Source: Candidatus Avisuccinivibrio pullicola
Lineage (GTDB): Bacteria > Pseudomonadota > Gammaproteobacteria > Enterobacterales > Succinivibrionaceae
Reading direction: 5' to 3'
Assembly: GCA_018713485.1 (NCBI GenBank)
Contig: DVOQ01000066.1
Span: 1 to 61,428 of the forward strand
DNA length: 61,428 nucleotides
Positions within the stretch are counted from its first letter, which is position 1. Each line of letters opens with the position of its first letter. The notes below the pieces were generated by a model that saw nothing but the letters and a program-made list of their open reading frames with translations, was not told the DNA's origin and searched no databases. The translations under genes and the position numbers were made by a program. This document shows, in pieces, positions 35,409 through 44,155 of this stretch.

Positions 35409-35603
35409 TTACTTAAACTGCCGTTGCGTACTGTCGTAGGTAAATCCGGCAGCCTCCAGCTTTTTGCTTAGCAGCGCCTTATCCACTTCCTCACGCTGAC
35501 ACAGTTCCTCAAGGGTAATACCCTCATCGCGCAGTACCATGTTGACGGCACTAAGCAGGATAAAGGGATCCATGCTCTCATAATGCGTAAGCGGTACAGC
35601 CAT
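35409..35603 (-). CDS. DUF4250 family protein
   Basis: A 64-residue protein with the DUF4250 pattern: DPFILLSAVNMVLRDEGITLEELC near residues 12-35, a predicted short helix-turn-helix-like VDKALLSKKLEAAGF, and the closing YDSTQRQF. Function unknown. Its ATG overlaps the purT stop (TAATG), and it is followed by the exonuclease I-like gene. Confidence 0.75.
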   Translation of the reverse strand: MAVPLTHYESMDPFILLSAVNMVLRDEGITLEELCQREEVDKALLSKKLEAAGFTYDSTQRQFK

Positions 35604-36868
35604 TATTCATTCTCCTTACCGCCTTCTGCGGGGACTTCTTCAGCGGGAGCACTTTCCGTTTCAGGATCTTCCTCGCTTACCGTAATCTTCAGCGCTTCGC
35701 GGATCGCCACGGCTTTTTCTCTGGCCTCTTCAAGGCTCTGACCGCGCGCTAAGGCCACGCCTAAACGTCTTTCACCATCCAGATCGGGCTTTCCGAAAAT
35801 ACGCAGTGAAGTATGCGGGGCTACGGAGAGCGCATCATGCAGATTGGCATATTCAATATGATTGCCCTTGCCCTCAACCACTATAGCCGCTGAGGCAGAC
35901 GGACCGAACTGCGTGATATCGCCGATGGGCAGTCCTAACAGGGCTCTTACGTGCAGCGCAAACTCGGAGAGATCCTGGGAGATAAGCGTGACCATGCCCG
36001 TATCATGCGGACGGGGCGAAAGTTCAGAGAACACTACATGATTGCCCACGATAAAGAGCTCCACGCCGAAGATGCCGTAACCGCCTAAGGCCTTAACTAC
36101 CTTGGAGGCGATGCGGCGGCATTCCACGAATACCTCTTCATCGAGCGGTTCGGGCTGCCAGGACTCGCGGTAATCACCTTTTACCTGATGGTGTCCGATC
36201 GGATCACAGAAGAAGATCCCGTCCACCGCCGAAACGGTGAGCAGGGTGATCTCGCGGTCAAATTTGACGAAGCCCTCGATGATCACGCGGGTCTCGTGTC
36301 CGCGGCCTTCGTCACAGGCCTTCTTAAAGGCCGCGTCAATATCGTCATCCGAGCGCAGCGTACTCTGTCCCTTGCCCGATGAACTCATCACCGGCTTCAT
36401 GATGCAGGGAAAGCCCACTTTATCAATGTTATCGTGGATTTCCTGCACGCTTGAGGCGAAGAAATAGGGCGAGGTCGGTAAGTCGAGTTCTTCGGCTGCG
36501 AGACGGCGGATGGCCTCACGGTTCATGGTGATGTTAACGGCACGGGCTGACGGTACCACGTGCAGCCCTTCTTTTTCCTCTAACTCCACGAGTACGTCCG
36601 TGGCGATGGCCTCAATTTCGGGAATGACCAGATCGGGTTTGACCTGATGGATGAGAGCGCGTAACTCCGCTCCGTCCTTCATGTTGAGCACGGCGTGTTC
36701 CGACGCAACCTGCATGGCCGGGGCGTTGTCATAGCGATCACACGCCACGACCTTGACGCCAAGGCGCATCAGCTCAATAGCCACTTCCTTGCCCAGTTCG
36801 CCGGAACCTAACAGCAGGGCGGTAGTGGGGCGGGAAGCGGAGGTAACAATGGGGAAAACTGTGGTCAT
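35603..36868 (-). CDS. purT: Formate-dependent phosphoribosylglycinamide formyltransferase (PurT)
   Basis: A 421-residue ATP-grasp enzyme: [20 protein letters not shown] at the N-terminus, [15 protein letters not shown] near residue 155, [14 protein letters not shown], then FGVELF and [15 protein letters not shown] in the metal site. It forms formyl-GAR from formate and ATP, which suits a fermentative organism that produces formate. The last 20 residues are an acidic extension rich in Glu and Pro. It leads a three-gene operon. Confidence 0.95.
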   Translation of the reverse strand: MTTVFPIVTSASRPTTALLLGSGELGKEVAIELMRLGVKVVACDRYDNAPAMQVASEHAVLNMKDGAELRALIHQVKPDLVIPEIEAIATDVLVELEEKEGLHVVPSARAVNITMNREAIRRLAAEELDLPTSPYFFASSVQEIHDNIDKVGFPCIMKPVMSSSGKGQSTLRSDDDIDAAFKKACDEGRGHETRVIIEGFVKFDREITLLTVSAVDGIFFCDPIGHHQVKGDYRESWQPEPLDEEVFVECRRIASKVVKALGGYGIFGVELFIVGNHVVFSELSPRPHDTGMVTLISQDLSEFALHVRALLGLPIGDITQFGPSASAAIVVEGKGNHIEYANLHDALSVAPHTSLRIFGKPDLDGERRLGVALARGQSLEEAREKAVAIREALKITVSEEDPETESAPAEEVPAEGGKENE

Positions 36869-36920
36869 AAAAACCTCTTCAGAACTGACAGGAAGGCAGG
36901 TGACTGCGCATCTTGCGCTA

Positions 36921-36926
36921 ATTATA
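36921..36926 (-). promoter_or_regulatory. -10 box of the purT operon
   Basis: A consensus TATAAT on the minus strand about 55 bases upstream of purT, with TTAAAG as a weak -35 at 18-base spacing. Confidence 0.5.
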
Positions 36927-36974
36927 CTATAACCATCACCTGCACTTTAATGAGGTCTCAGGATGCTTTTCTAG

Positions 36975-37315
36975 CAACTGAAAGTTACGCTGCACGGTAC
37001 ATCTAAACCTAAGGTCTGGAGTCTTCTGCTTGTCCCTTGCCATTACACTTTCGGTCAGTTGCATTATGTTTTACAGCAGGACTTTAATTGGAGCGGCTAT
37101 CATATGCACTGTTTTTACGCCTCATCCTCGGGAGTGAGAGATGACGGCCTTTTTGAGATTGGGGAGCTCGACGGGGAGGGCTACGCTGAGATCGAGGAGT
37201 CTGATGACATGGTTATGGATGAGTTTCTGAGGAGTTGGGTGGCTTCGTGCGCATGGTCTACTGGTATGATTTCGGTGACAGCTGGATGCATACTATTGAG
37301 TGCGAGAAGGAATAG
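36975..37315 (+). pseudogene. pRiA4b ORF-3-like gene, frameshifted and truncated
   Basis: Translation of the plus strand gives KVTLHGTSKPKVWSLLLV, then HYTFGQLHYVLQQDFNW and YHMHCF, the start of the pRiA4b ORF-3-like domain. After a frame change near 37228-37245 it continues GFVRMVYWYDFGDSWMHTIE, the conserved middle. It then stops at 37313-37315, some 70 residues before the usual end. No start codon is left, because TAG immediately precedes. It abuts the tRNA cluster. Confidence 0.75.
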
Positions 37316-37339
37316 GAAAAAGCTTTAATTTGAAAATGC

Positions 37340-37423
37340 TGGTGCGGGATAAGAGACTCGAACTCTTACACACGAGGCGCCAGAACCTAAATCTGGTGTG
37401 TCTACCAATTCCACCAATCCCGC
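37340..37423 (-). tRNA. tRNA-Leu (anticodon TAG)
   Basis: Class II tRNA with acceptor GCGGGAT/ATCCCGC and encoded ACCA. The anticodon stem CCAGA/TCTGG presents TAG in TTTAGGT. Last of four tRNA genes transcribed together. Confidence 0.93.
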
Positions 37424-37450
37424 ATAAACAAGAAAATGAAAGAAGAGGAG

Positions 37451-37527
37451 TGGGGTGGCTAGAGAGGCTCGAACTCTCGACAACCGGAATCACAATCCGG
37501 GACTCTACCAACTGAGCTATAGCCACC
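37451..37527 (-). tRNA. tRNA-His (anticodon GTG)
   Basis: Acceptor GTGGCTA with an encoded extra 5' G pairing with the discriminator C, as expected for tRNA-His. The anticodon stem CCGGA/TCCGG presents GTG; ends CCA. Confidence 0.95.
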
Positions 37528-37552
37528 ACAGTAAGATTTTTGCTTTCTAAGC

Positions 37553-37629
37553 TGGCGCGTCCTAAAGGAGTCGAACCTTTGACCCACAGCTTAGAAGGCT
37601 GTTGCTCTATCCAACTGAGCTAAGGACGC
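37553..37629 (-). tRNA. tRNA-Arg (anticodon TCT)
   Basis: Acceptor GCGTCCT/AGGACGC, anticodon loop TTCTAAG presenting TCT, T loop GTTCGACTC, encoded GCCA. Reads AGA and AGG codons. Confidence 0.94.
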
Positions 37630-37647
37630 AACGCTTAGCCTGCTGAC

Positions 37648-37724
<77 letters not shown>

Positions 37725-37747
37725 ACGTGGCGTGTCAACGGGTGCAC

Positions 37748-37775
37748 ATTATACAGAGAAATCCGGGAGGGTCAA
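37748..37775 (-). promoter_or_regulatory. Promoter of the tRNA cluster
   Basis: On the minus strand TTGACC and consensus TATAAT are separated by 16 bases, ending about 23 bases before the tRNA-Pro 5' end. The near-consensus strength suits stable RNA genes. Confidence 0.88.
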
Positions 37776-37894
37776 CACTTTTTTTAAATTTTTCGTGTCT
37801 GATTTTTAAGGGGATTTTACAAAACATCCCAAAAACGTAATCAGAAAGGCATTTGCGCTAAGATAAAGAGGAACGTACCACTGGGAGAATGACT

Positions 37895-38224
37895 ATGAAA
37901 ATCGGCATTATCCGCTGCCAGCAGACCGAGGATATCTGTCCCGGCACCACGGATTTCGTGACCGTGGCCAATCAGAAGGGAGCTTTTGCGGGCTTAGGCG
38001 AATGCACCGTCATGGGTTTTGTGTCCTGTGGCGGGTGCCCCGGCAAACGCGCCGTGCACCGTGCTGAGGAGTTAAGGGAAAGAGGGGCGGAGGCCATTGC
38101 CCTGGCCTCCTGTATCACGAAGGGCAATCCCATTGGCTTTCCCTGTCCCAACCGCGAGATGATGCTCGCCGCGATTAAGCGTAAGTTAGGGCCGGATTTT
38201 ATGGTGCTTGAGCACACGCATTAA
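37895..38224 (+). CDS. CGGC-domain protein
   Basis: A 109-residue protein with several cysteines arranged as in CGGC-domain proteins: CQQTEDICPG near the start, VSCGGCPGKRAVHRAEEL near residue 45, and a later SCIT and FPCPN. The name motif CGGC is present. These small proteins are thought to bind metal, but their role is not known. The ATG at 37895 has GGGAG eight bases upstream. It stands alone, facing the tRNA promoter on the other side. Confidence 0.8.
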   Translation: MKIGIIRCQQTEDICPGTTDFVTVANQKGAFAGLGECTVMGFVSCGGCPGKRAVHRAEELRERGAEAIALASCITKGNPIGFPCPNREMMLAAIKRKLGPDFMVLEHTH

Positions 38225-38251
38225 GCTTTGGGGTTGAGAGAAGAACGTTGA

Positions 38252-38272
38252 AGGCCCTGTCAGGCAGGGCCT
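38252..38272. terminator. Hairpin between convergent genes
   Basis: A perfect 8-bp stem (AGGCCCTG / CAGGGCCT) with a TCAGG loop lies between the CGGC gene and the end of the leuS-sanA operon. T tracts are poor on both strands. Confidence 0.5.
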
Positions 38273-38286
38273 CCGGTGAGAGGGGC

Positions 38287-39219
38287 TTAGAACCGTGGCG
38301 TGGCCTCAGTCGCAATTTCGCGGCTGTCGCGCTCCATGGCCTCCTGCATGGCTTTACGGGCGATTTCGCGCTGTCTCAGGATGAGAGCCGAGTCGGTGCG
38401 CTCCTTGGCGTGGAGTTTGAGCTCTTCAAGTGCCTGAGCCTTAAGTCCGGCGACGGAGAAACCTGGCAGCTTGGGCTTTGAGGTGCGGATCTTGGGTTTG
38501 TCCGAGGGCTGCTTGGGCAGCGGGGCGTCACCGATGGCGATGGGATCGCCTAAATACGTGGGCTGGCTGTTGAGCAGGTAGACGTCAAAGACGCACTTGA
38601 TGCGGGCGAAGAACTCGCGCACCTTAACCTTGAAGTTGGCATAGAAAGAGTCAGGCGAGGCGGCATTAAAGCCTACCGCGTCAATGTTGTTGGCGCGGGC
38701 GATAAAAAGGGCGCGCTCGTTGTGAAAACTCTGGGAAATCACCGTCATGTCATTGAGCATGAAGACGCGGCGGGCGCGGATCACGGAGTCAATGGTGCTG
38801 AAGCCCGCGTAATCGGCCACGATGCGCTCCTGGGGAACGCCGGCCTTGATGAGGGCGCGGATCATCTGCCTTGGCTCATTGTAGGAGGGGTGACGGTTGT
38901 CTCCGGAGACCAGAATGTACTCAATCTTGCCGTGATGATAGAGGGTGGAAGCGGCGAGGATGCGGTTGGTGAAAAACTCGTTGGGCTGACCGGGGGCTAC
39001 GTTGGACGAGGTGCCCAGCAGCAGGCCGACGCGGTGATAGGGGATCTCCTGATAGCTTTCATAAGTGTAGAAGGCGTTGGAGGAGATCCTGAACAGAGCG
39101 AGGACCATGAAGATGACAAAGGCCAGGAGCGCAATGGCTCCTAAATAGCAGATGAGGGTGAAAAACCGCGCAAATTCGTGGTTAAACCACACCTCATCGT
39201 CACGATCGCGCATACTCAT
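38287..39219 (-). CDS. SanA/ElyC-type DUF218 membrane protein
   Basis: A 310-residue protein with one N-terminal membrane helix (about residues 18-45). A DUF218 domain follows: GLLLGTSSNVAPGQPNEFFTNRILAASTLYHHGKIEYILVSGDN, then YNEPRQM and DYAGFSTIDSVIRA. SanA proteins affect envelope permeability and vancomycin sensitivity; the enzymatic activity is unresolved. The last 90 residues are a Lys/Pro/Glu-rich cytoplasm-like extension beyond typical SanA. It ends the cell-wall operon, five bases after ybeD. Confidence 0.82.
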   Translation of the reverse strand: MSMRDRDDEVWFNHEFARFFTLICYLGAIALLAFVIFMVLALFRISSNAFYTYESYQEIPYHRVGLLLGTSSNVAPGQPNEFFTNRILAASTLYHHGKIEYILVSGDNRHPSYNEPRQMIRALIKAGVPQERIVADYAGFSTIDSVIRARRVFMLNDMTVISQSFHNERALFIARANNIDAVGFNAASPDSFYANFKVKVREFFARIKCVFDVYLLNSQPTYLGDPIAIGDAPLPKQPSDKPKIRTSKPKLPGFSVAGLKAQALEELKLHAKERTDSALILRQREIARKAMQEAMERDSREIATEATPRF

Positions 39220-39224
39220 GGTGC

Positions 39225-39500
39225 CTACAGGATATGGTAGACGTCGGGGTGTGCGGATACCTCGGCGTAGACCCGCCGCAGATCCGCGGCACTGTCCACC
39301 GTAATGACCAGACGGTGAGACTGATATTTGCCCTTGGATGAGGCCTGCTGGCCTAAGCGCGAAATGAGCTTATGGCCGGTACTTTTCTCCATGACGGCAA
39401 TCACGGGGGAGATATCTTTTGCGGCCTCGATGATGACGCGGAAAGTCACGTCACAGGGGAACTGCATCAGTTCCTCAAAAGAAGCTTTAGGCATGGGCAT
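39225..39500 (-). CDS. ybeD: YbeD family (DUF493) protein
   Basis: About 91 residues, comparable with E. coli YbeD (87): FEELMQFPCDVTFRVIIEA, then QQASSKGKYQSHRLVITVDSAADLRRVYAEVSAHPDV. Ferredoxin-like fold, possibly regulatory; precise function unknown. The ATG at 39500 has GAGGAG six bases upstream and is preferred over a GTG overlapping dacA. It follows dacA as in E. coli, but lipB and lipA are absent after it. Confidence 0.9.
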   Translation of the reverse strand: MPMPKASFEELMQFPCDVTFRVIIEAAKDISPVIAVMEKSTGHKLISRLGQQASSKGKYQSHRLVITVDSAADLRRVYAEVSAHPDVYHIL

Positions 39501-39513
39501 CGTGCGCTCCTCG

Positions 39514-40770
39514 TTATTCGTCACCGGCGAAGAAAAGGTAGATCTTGTCCCAGAGACGGGTCAGGAAACCGCCTTCGGGGATTGCCTGACGGGCTACGAG
39601 CGGATAGGAGGCAAGGTTTTTGTCATCTAATCTGAACTCGATGACGCCTAAGGGCTGACGCTCGGCAATAGGGGCGAGGAAAACCGAGTTCTCCAGACGG
39701 TAGCTGACCTTGATGCGGGACTGGGAGCCTCTCGGGATGACTAAACGTACCGGACGGTCCACGATAAGCTCGACACTGCTGTTCTTGCCCATGCGCACTT
39801 CGCGCTGCAGAATGGTCTTGTTATCGTCAAAGGGCTGATAGGATTCAAAGAAACGGAAGCCGTAGGTGAGCAGCTGCTTGCAGAAGGAGGAGCGATCAGC
39901 CTCGGAATGGGCACCGATCACGGAAGCGATGAGCCGCTGACTGCCGTTGACGGCGGAGGCGACGAGGTTATAGCCTACCTGGGAGAGGTGACCGGTCTTG
40001 ATGCCGTCGACACTCAGGGTCTCGTCCCAGAGCAGACGGTTACGGTTGTACTGGCGGATCCCGTTGAAGGTGAACTCCTTCTGGGCGTAAATGCTGTATT
40101 CCTCGGGCAGATCGCGGATGAGTGCGCGGCCTAAGAGCGCCATGTCATAGGCGGTGGAATAGTTCTGCTCGTCAAAGAGGCCGTGGACGTTCGAGAAGTG
40201 GGTGTGTTCAAGTCCCAGCTGCTTTGCGTAGGTGTTCATGACGCTGACGAAGCCTTCCTCGGAGCCTGCGAGGTGAATGGCCATGGCGACGCAGGCGTCG
40301 TTACCGGACTGAATGATAATGCCTTTATTGAGATCGCCCACCTTGATCTTCTTGCCGACCTCGATAAACATCTTGGAGGAGTCAGTGTAGTTTTTAGCCC
40401 AGGCTTCCTCGGTGATCACGACTTCGTCGTCGTTATGCAGACGACCGGCCTTAAACTCCATGCCGATGACGTAGGAGGTCATCATCTTGGTGAGGGAGGC
40501 GGGCCAGATCCGTTCCTGACCGTTGTGCTCCGAGATTACCTGACCGGTTTCGTAATCCATGAGCACCCATGACTGCGCGTCAAAGACGGGAGCGGCGGGA
40601 ATGACTATCGGGGTGTCGGGGGCGGCAGCGGCCGGAGCGCTGTTAGAGGCACTATTGCCCTGCTTTAAAGCCGCAAAGGGATCGGGAATGGAGGGATCGG
40701 CGGCCTGTGCGCTTAAACAAAAGCTCGAGGCGAGAACGGCGCTTAGAAACGCCGCCGTGAATTTCTGCAT
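39514..40770 (-). CDS. dacA: D-alanyl-D-alanine carboxypeptidase (PBP5/6 type)
   Basis: A 418-residue low-molecular-weight penicillin-binding protein: signal peptide ending near SAQAAD, a short Ala/Pro linker, then WPASLTKMM (SxxK), SGNDAC (SxN) and VDGIKTGHL (KTG). After the catalytic domain come the PBP5-type beta domain and a C-terminal amphipathic membrane anchor (FLTRLWDKIYLFF). It trims pentapeptides in peptidoglycan. Confidence 0.95.
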   Translation of the reverse strand: MQKFTAAFLSAVLASSFCLSAQAADPSIPDPFAALKQGNSASNSAPAAAAPDTPIVIPAAPVFDAQSWVLMDYETGQVISEHNGQERIWPASLTKMMTSYVIGMEFKAGRLHNDDEVVITEEAWAKNYTDSSKMFIEVGKKIKVGDLNKGIIIQSGNDACVAMAIHLAGSEEGFVSVMNTYAKQLGLEHTHFSNVHGLFDEQNYSTAYDMALLGRALIRDLPEEYSIYAQKEFTFNGIRQYNRNRLLWDETLSVDGIKTGHLSQVGYNLVASAVNGSQRLIASVIGAHSEADRSSFCKQLLTYGFRFFESYQPFDDNKTILQREVRMGKNSSVELIVDRPVRLVIPRGSQSRIKVSYRLENSVFLAPIAERQPLGVIEFRLDDKNLASYPLVARQAIPEGGFLTRLWDKIYLFFAGDE

Positions 40771-40850
40771 GATTGCTTGTCCTTGTCTATCAGTAATTTA
40801 AATCAGCATTCAGCGTAGGTATTATTCAGAGCGCTATTGTACCAAAGGCG

Positions 40851-41966
40851 TCAGCGGCGGATGAATGCATCCGGATAGCCCAGGGAACGCATCTGCGTTA
40901 AGACGCTGTCCAGCTGTCCCTCAGGAACGGGGCCTACGCGCACGCGGTAAAGATTACCTTCGGCGATGACTTCCACCGGATAGGCGGTGGAGGGCTGCAG
41001 GGTGGAACGCACGTCCTGGGCGCGCTCGGAGGATCCGGAGGTGAAAATCTGCACCGTGCCGGTGACGTCATTCACGGCGGCCATGGTCGTGGTGCCTGCG
41101 GTGGAACCGGTGGTCAGCAGGTTCTGCTCCAGGGAGTTGACGTAACTTACCTGAGGGGAAGAATCGGCCTGTTCAAGGGCGTCAGAGGCGGCGGAAACGG
41201 CTTTAGCGACGGTGACGGCGGCTGCCACGGTGGTGGCAGCGGAGGGCTTCTTACCTTCCTTGAGGTTCTCAATGAGCTCGCGGATACTGTCGCGGTTGGC
41301 GCTGCCGGAACCTGGCAGAGAGGTGTGGGCCACGTTGGCGATGACATTGCCTTCACGGACGTTGATGTATTCGAGCTTGACCTTGGCGGTGCCCTTAGCG
41401 GTCATGTCAATGGCGCGGGCGGCACCCTCGGAAAGATCGATGATGCGCGAGCCGTGGAAGGGACCGCGATCATTGACGCGGACCACGACGGCCTTGCCGT
41501 TCTCGAGATTGGTGACCTTGAGATAGGAAGGCAGAGGCAGGTTCTTGTGAGCCGCGGAATAGCCTTTCTGATTGTAGACCTCGCCGTTAGAGGTCTTGTT
41601 GCCGTGAAAGCCCGGGCCATACCACGAGGCCGTACCTACCTCCAGATAGGAAGAGCAGTTCTTCCACACCTCGTAATCCTTGCCGAGGACGCGGTAGTCC
41701 TTGTTGCCGCCGCGGGAGAGGGGCTCGTATTTAGGCGTGACGCCCGGTACTCCGTTTAAATTGACTTCCTCGCTCTGCGGGTAGGGGCGGGTGTGATTAG
41801 GCCCGGACCCGTAAGTGGCCCCGCTGTCATCCTTCATGCCGTGAGTTGCATTGATATCGGGAATGGGAAGGCTTTCCCCTGACGAGGAGCAGCCCGTGAG
41901 GATGAGGGAGAGACTTAAGGTTAAGGCGCTCAGAAGCGCGGTCGTTTTGTAAAAAGTGCTGTGCAT
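40851..41966 (-). CDS. rlpA: RlpA lytic transglycosylase/septal lipoprotein
   Basis: A 371-residue lipoprotein: lipobox LILTGC near residue 26, a double-psi beta-barrel domain (GTASWYGPGFHGNKTSNGEVYN near residue 110, VRVNDRGPF, IIDLSEGAARAI), a variable Ala/Thr-rich linker, and a C-terminal SPOR domain (VQIFTSGS to the end) that binds denuded glycan at septa. It overlaps mltB by ATGA. The double-psi barrel in some RlpA proteins cleaves naked glycan strands. Confidence 0.93.
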   Translation of the reverse strand: MHSTFYKTTALLSALTLSLSLILTGCSSSGESLPIPDINATHGMKDDSGATYGSGPNHTRPYPQSEEVNLNGVPGVTPKYEPLSRGGNKDYRVLGKDYEVWKNCSSYLEVGTASWYGPGFHGNKTSNGEVYNQKGYSAAHKNLPLPSYLKVTNLENGKAVVVRVNDRGPFHGSRIIDLSEGAARAIDMTAKGTAKVKLEYINVREGNVIANVAHTSLPGSGSANRDSIRELIENLKEGKKPSAATTVAAAVTVAKAVSAASDALEQADSSPQVSYVNSLEQNLLTTGSTAGTTTMAAVNDVTGTVQIFTSGSSERAQDVRSTLQPSTAYPVEVIAEGNLYRVRVGPVPEGQLDSVLTQMRSLGYPDAFIRR

Positions 41967-42961
41967 CAGGGACGTCTGCCTTCAGGGTGAACCACGATAC
42001 CCTGTTCTAAAAGAACCTTGTCATGCTCCGTGCGGATGAATTCTGAGAGCTCATAGACGGCACGGGCGTAAAGCGGACTTTTGTTGTAGCGCATGATGGT
42101 GTAGAAGTTGTCCAGACCTACGCCGTAAGAGTCGGAACCGTCCTCCATGGCATAGGCAAAGAGGCGCACGCGCTCGTCTGGATCAAGATTGACCTTGGTG
42201 GAAACGCCACTCCTGACTAAGTCATAGCCGGTCAGGTTCCATTCCTGTCCGGTAAGTGCGGCAGCCTCAGGGGTTTTGACATAAGCGGGGTAAAAGATAC
42301 CGTGACCCTGCTTCCAGCCATGGGCCCTGAAGTAACTGGCGACCGAGCCGATGGCGTCCTCGATGCTCTCAAAGAGGTTGACGTGGCCGTCACCGTCAAA
42401 GTCCACGGCATACTCAAGATAGGAGGTGGGCATGAACTGACCCATGCCCATGGCACCGGCGTACGAACCCTTAATGGTGTCGTAATCCCAGCCCTCGCGG
42501 GTGGCGAGTTTCACGAACTGGCCGAATTCCTTTGAAAAATAACTCTCGCGGGGAGGGTAGTGAAAGCCTAAGGTATAGAGGGCGTCGAGGACTTTCCACG
42601 TGCCCATGTTGCGCCCGTAAAAGGTTTCCACGCCGATGATGGCGCAGACGATTTCAGGGGGCACACCGTAGGTTTTCTCGGCGCGGGTGAGGGTCTTCTC
42701 GTGTTCAAGGTAAAAACGCACCCCTGCGTTAATGCGCGAGGTGGTGATAAAGAGCTTGCGGTACTGCCACCACGGTTTACCCTCGTAGGGCTTTTGCATG
42801 GTGTCGATAATGCTCTGCTGCAGCGTGGCCTCAGAGATGGCCTTACGGACAGCGTCCGCCGGAACACCCGCAAAGGAGGCAACCTCCTCCACGGAGGGGG
42901 CGGCGGTGGCGCTTACACATAAAGAGCCAACCGTCAGGGCGGTGATAAGCTTTTTGAACAT
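41966..42961 (-). CDS. mltB: Membrane-bound lytic transglycosylase MltB family
   Basis: A 331-residue protein with a signal peptide (VGSLCVSATAAP). The catalytic region VCAIIGVETFYGRNMG, near residue 105, contains the active-site Glu. YAGAMGMGQFMPTSYLEYAVDFDGDG follows, the usual MltB pattern. No lipobox cysteine is evident, so it may be soluble in the periplasm (SltB-like). Its place between rodA and rlpA matches Vibrio- and Pseudomonas-type clusters rather than E. coli. Confidence 0.92.
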   Translation of the reverse strand: MFKKLITALTVGSLCVSATAAPSVEEVASFAGVPADAVRKAISEATLQQSIIDTMQKPYEGKPWWQYRKLFITTSRINAGVRFYLEHEKTLTRAEKTYGVPPEIVCAIIGVETFYGRNMGTWKVLDALYTLGFHYPPRESYFSKEFGQFVKLATREGWDYDTIKGSYAGAMGMGQFMPTSYLEYAVDFDGDGHVNLFESIEDAIGSVASYFRAHGWKQGHGIFYPAYVKTPEAAALTGQEWNLTGYDLVRSGVSTKVNLDPDERVRLFAYAMEDGSDSYGVGLDNFYTIMRYNKSPLYARAVYELSEFIRTEHDKVLLEQGIVVHPEGRRP

Positions 42962-43012
42962 ACGGTATCCTTAGCTGACAACAGGCCTTAGCATAACACT
43001 AAAATCGCTTTC

Positions 43013-44155
43013 TCATCTAAAGGTAAAGTTACGCTTGTGCGTGTGCACGGACATGATGATGCCAAAACTGATGGCGAGGGTGATCATCGAGGTGCCGCCG
43101 TAACTTATCATGGGCAGGGGGACGCCCACCACGGGGAGAATGCCGCTGACCATGCCGATATTGACGAAGATGTAGAAGACAAAGGTAAAGGTATAGGTGG
43201 CGCTTAAAATGCGCTCGAAATTGGAGCGGGCCCCAAAGGAGATGAGAGTACAGCGCGTGATGAGATAGATATAGACCGAAAGCAGGATTAAAAAGCCGAT
43301 AAGTCCCGTCTCCTCGGCTAAAACGGCGAAAATGAAGTCGGTGTGGGGTTCAGGGAGGAAATCAAGCTGTGACTGTGAGCCCTGTAGCCAGCCCTTGCCG
43401 TAAAGACCGCCCGAGCCGATGGCGATTTTGGACTGAATGATGTGATAGCCCGCGCCTAAGGGATCGGATTCGGGATCGATTAAGGTCAGCACGCGCTGTT
43501 TCTGATAGTCGTGGAGGACGTAATTCCACATCACGGGGATGGCGGCGGCTCCGGCGATGGCCCCGGCGGCCAGCCACCAGAACGAGAGGCCGGCAAGGAA
43601 CACGGCGATAAAGCCCGAGACGCCCACGAGAGCGGCGGTGCCTAAGTCCGGCTGCTTGAGGATGAGGCCTACGGGAACGAGAATGAGGATAAAGGCGATC
43701 ACGATATTGCCCGTGCGCGGGGGCAGATTGTCGCGGGAGAGAAAGGCGGCAATAGTCAGAGGCATCACGACCTTGAGAAGCTCCGAGGGCTGAATGCGCA
43801 TAAAGCCGAGGTTAAGCCAGCGCTGCGCTCCCTTGGAGATATCGCCGAAGAGCTCGACCATGATGAGCAGGGCGATACACCCGATGTATAGGTAAATGGA
43901 GGCCCTGGCGTAAAAGCGCGGGGAGAACTGTGCCACCACGATCATGACGGAGAAGGCGAGGGAGGTGCGCACGATTTGCCGCCACAGCATCTCGGGATGC
44001 TGCCCTGAGGCCGAATACAGGACAAAAAGCGAGAGCAGCAGGGTCATGAGCAGCCCCAGGATGAGCGGCAGATCGATATGACGGCGCGTGAGCCACGAGC
44101 CGCGGGCGGCCACCGGGCCGTCATCGTGCAGGGTACGGGCGGAATTCTCGGTCAT
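43013..44155 (-). CDS. rodA: Rod-shape SEDS peptidoglycan polymerase RodA
   Basis: A 380-residue membrane protein with about ten helices. Motifs include IQPSELLKVVMPLTIA near residue 122, KQPDLGTA near 165, and EPHTDFIFAVLAEETGLIGF near 270, containing the catalytic Asp, and VPLPMISYGGTSM near the end. It polymerises lateral wall glycan with PBP2. Start and stop overlap with mrdA (ATGA) shows tight coupling. Confidence 0.96.
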   Translation of the reverse strand: MTENSARTLHDDGPVAARGSWLTRRHIDLPLILGLLMTLLLSLFVLYSASGQHPEMLWRQIVRTSLAFSVMIVVAQFSPRFYARASIYLYIGCIALLIMVELFGDISKGAQRWLNLGFMRIQPSELLKVVMPLTIAAFLSRDNLPPRTGNIVIAFILILVPVGLILKQPDLGTAALVGVSGFIAVFLAGLSFWWLAAGAIAGAAAIPVMWNYVLHDYQKQRVLTLIDPESDPLGAGYHIIQSKIAIGSGGLYGKGWLQGSQSQLDFLPEPHTDFIFAVLAEETGLIGFLILLSVYIYLITRCTLISFGARSNFERILSATYTFTFVFYIFVNIGMVSGILPVVGVPLPMISYGGTSMITLAISFGIIMSVHTHKRNFTFR

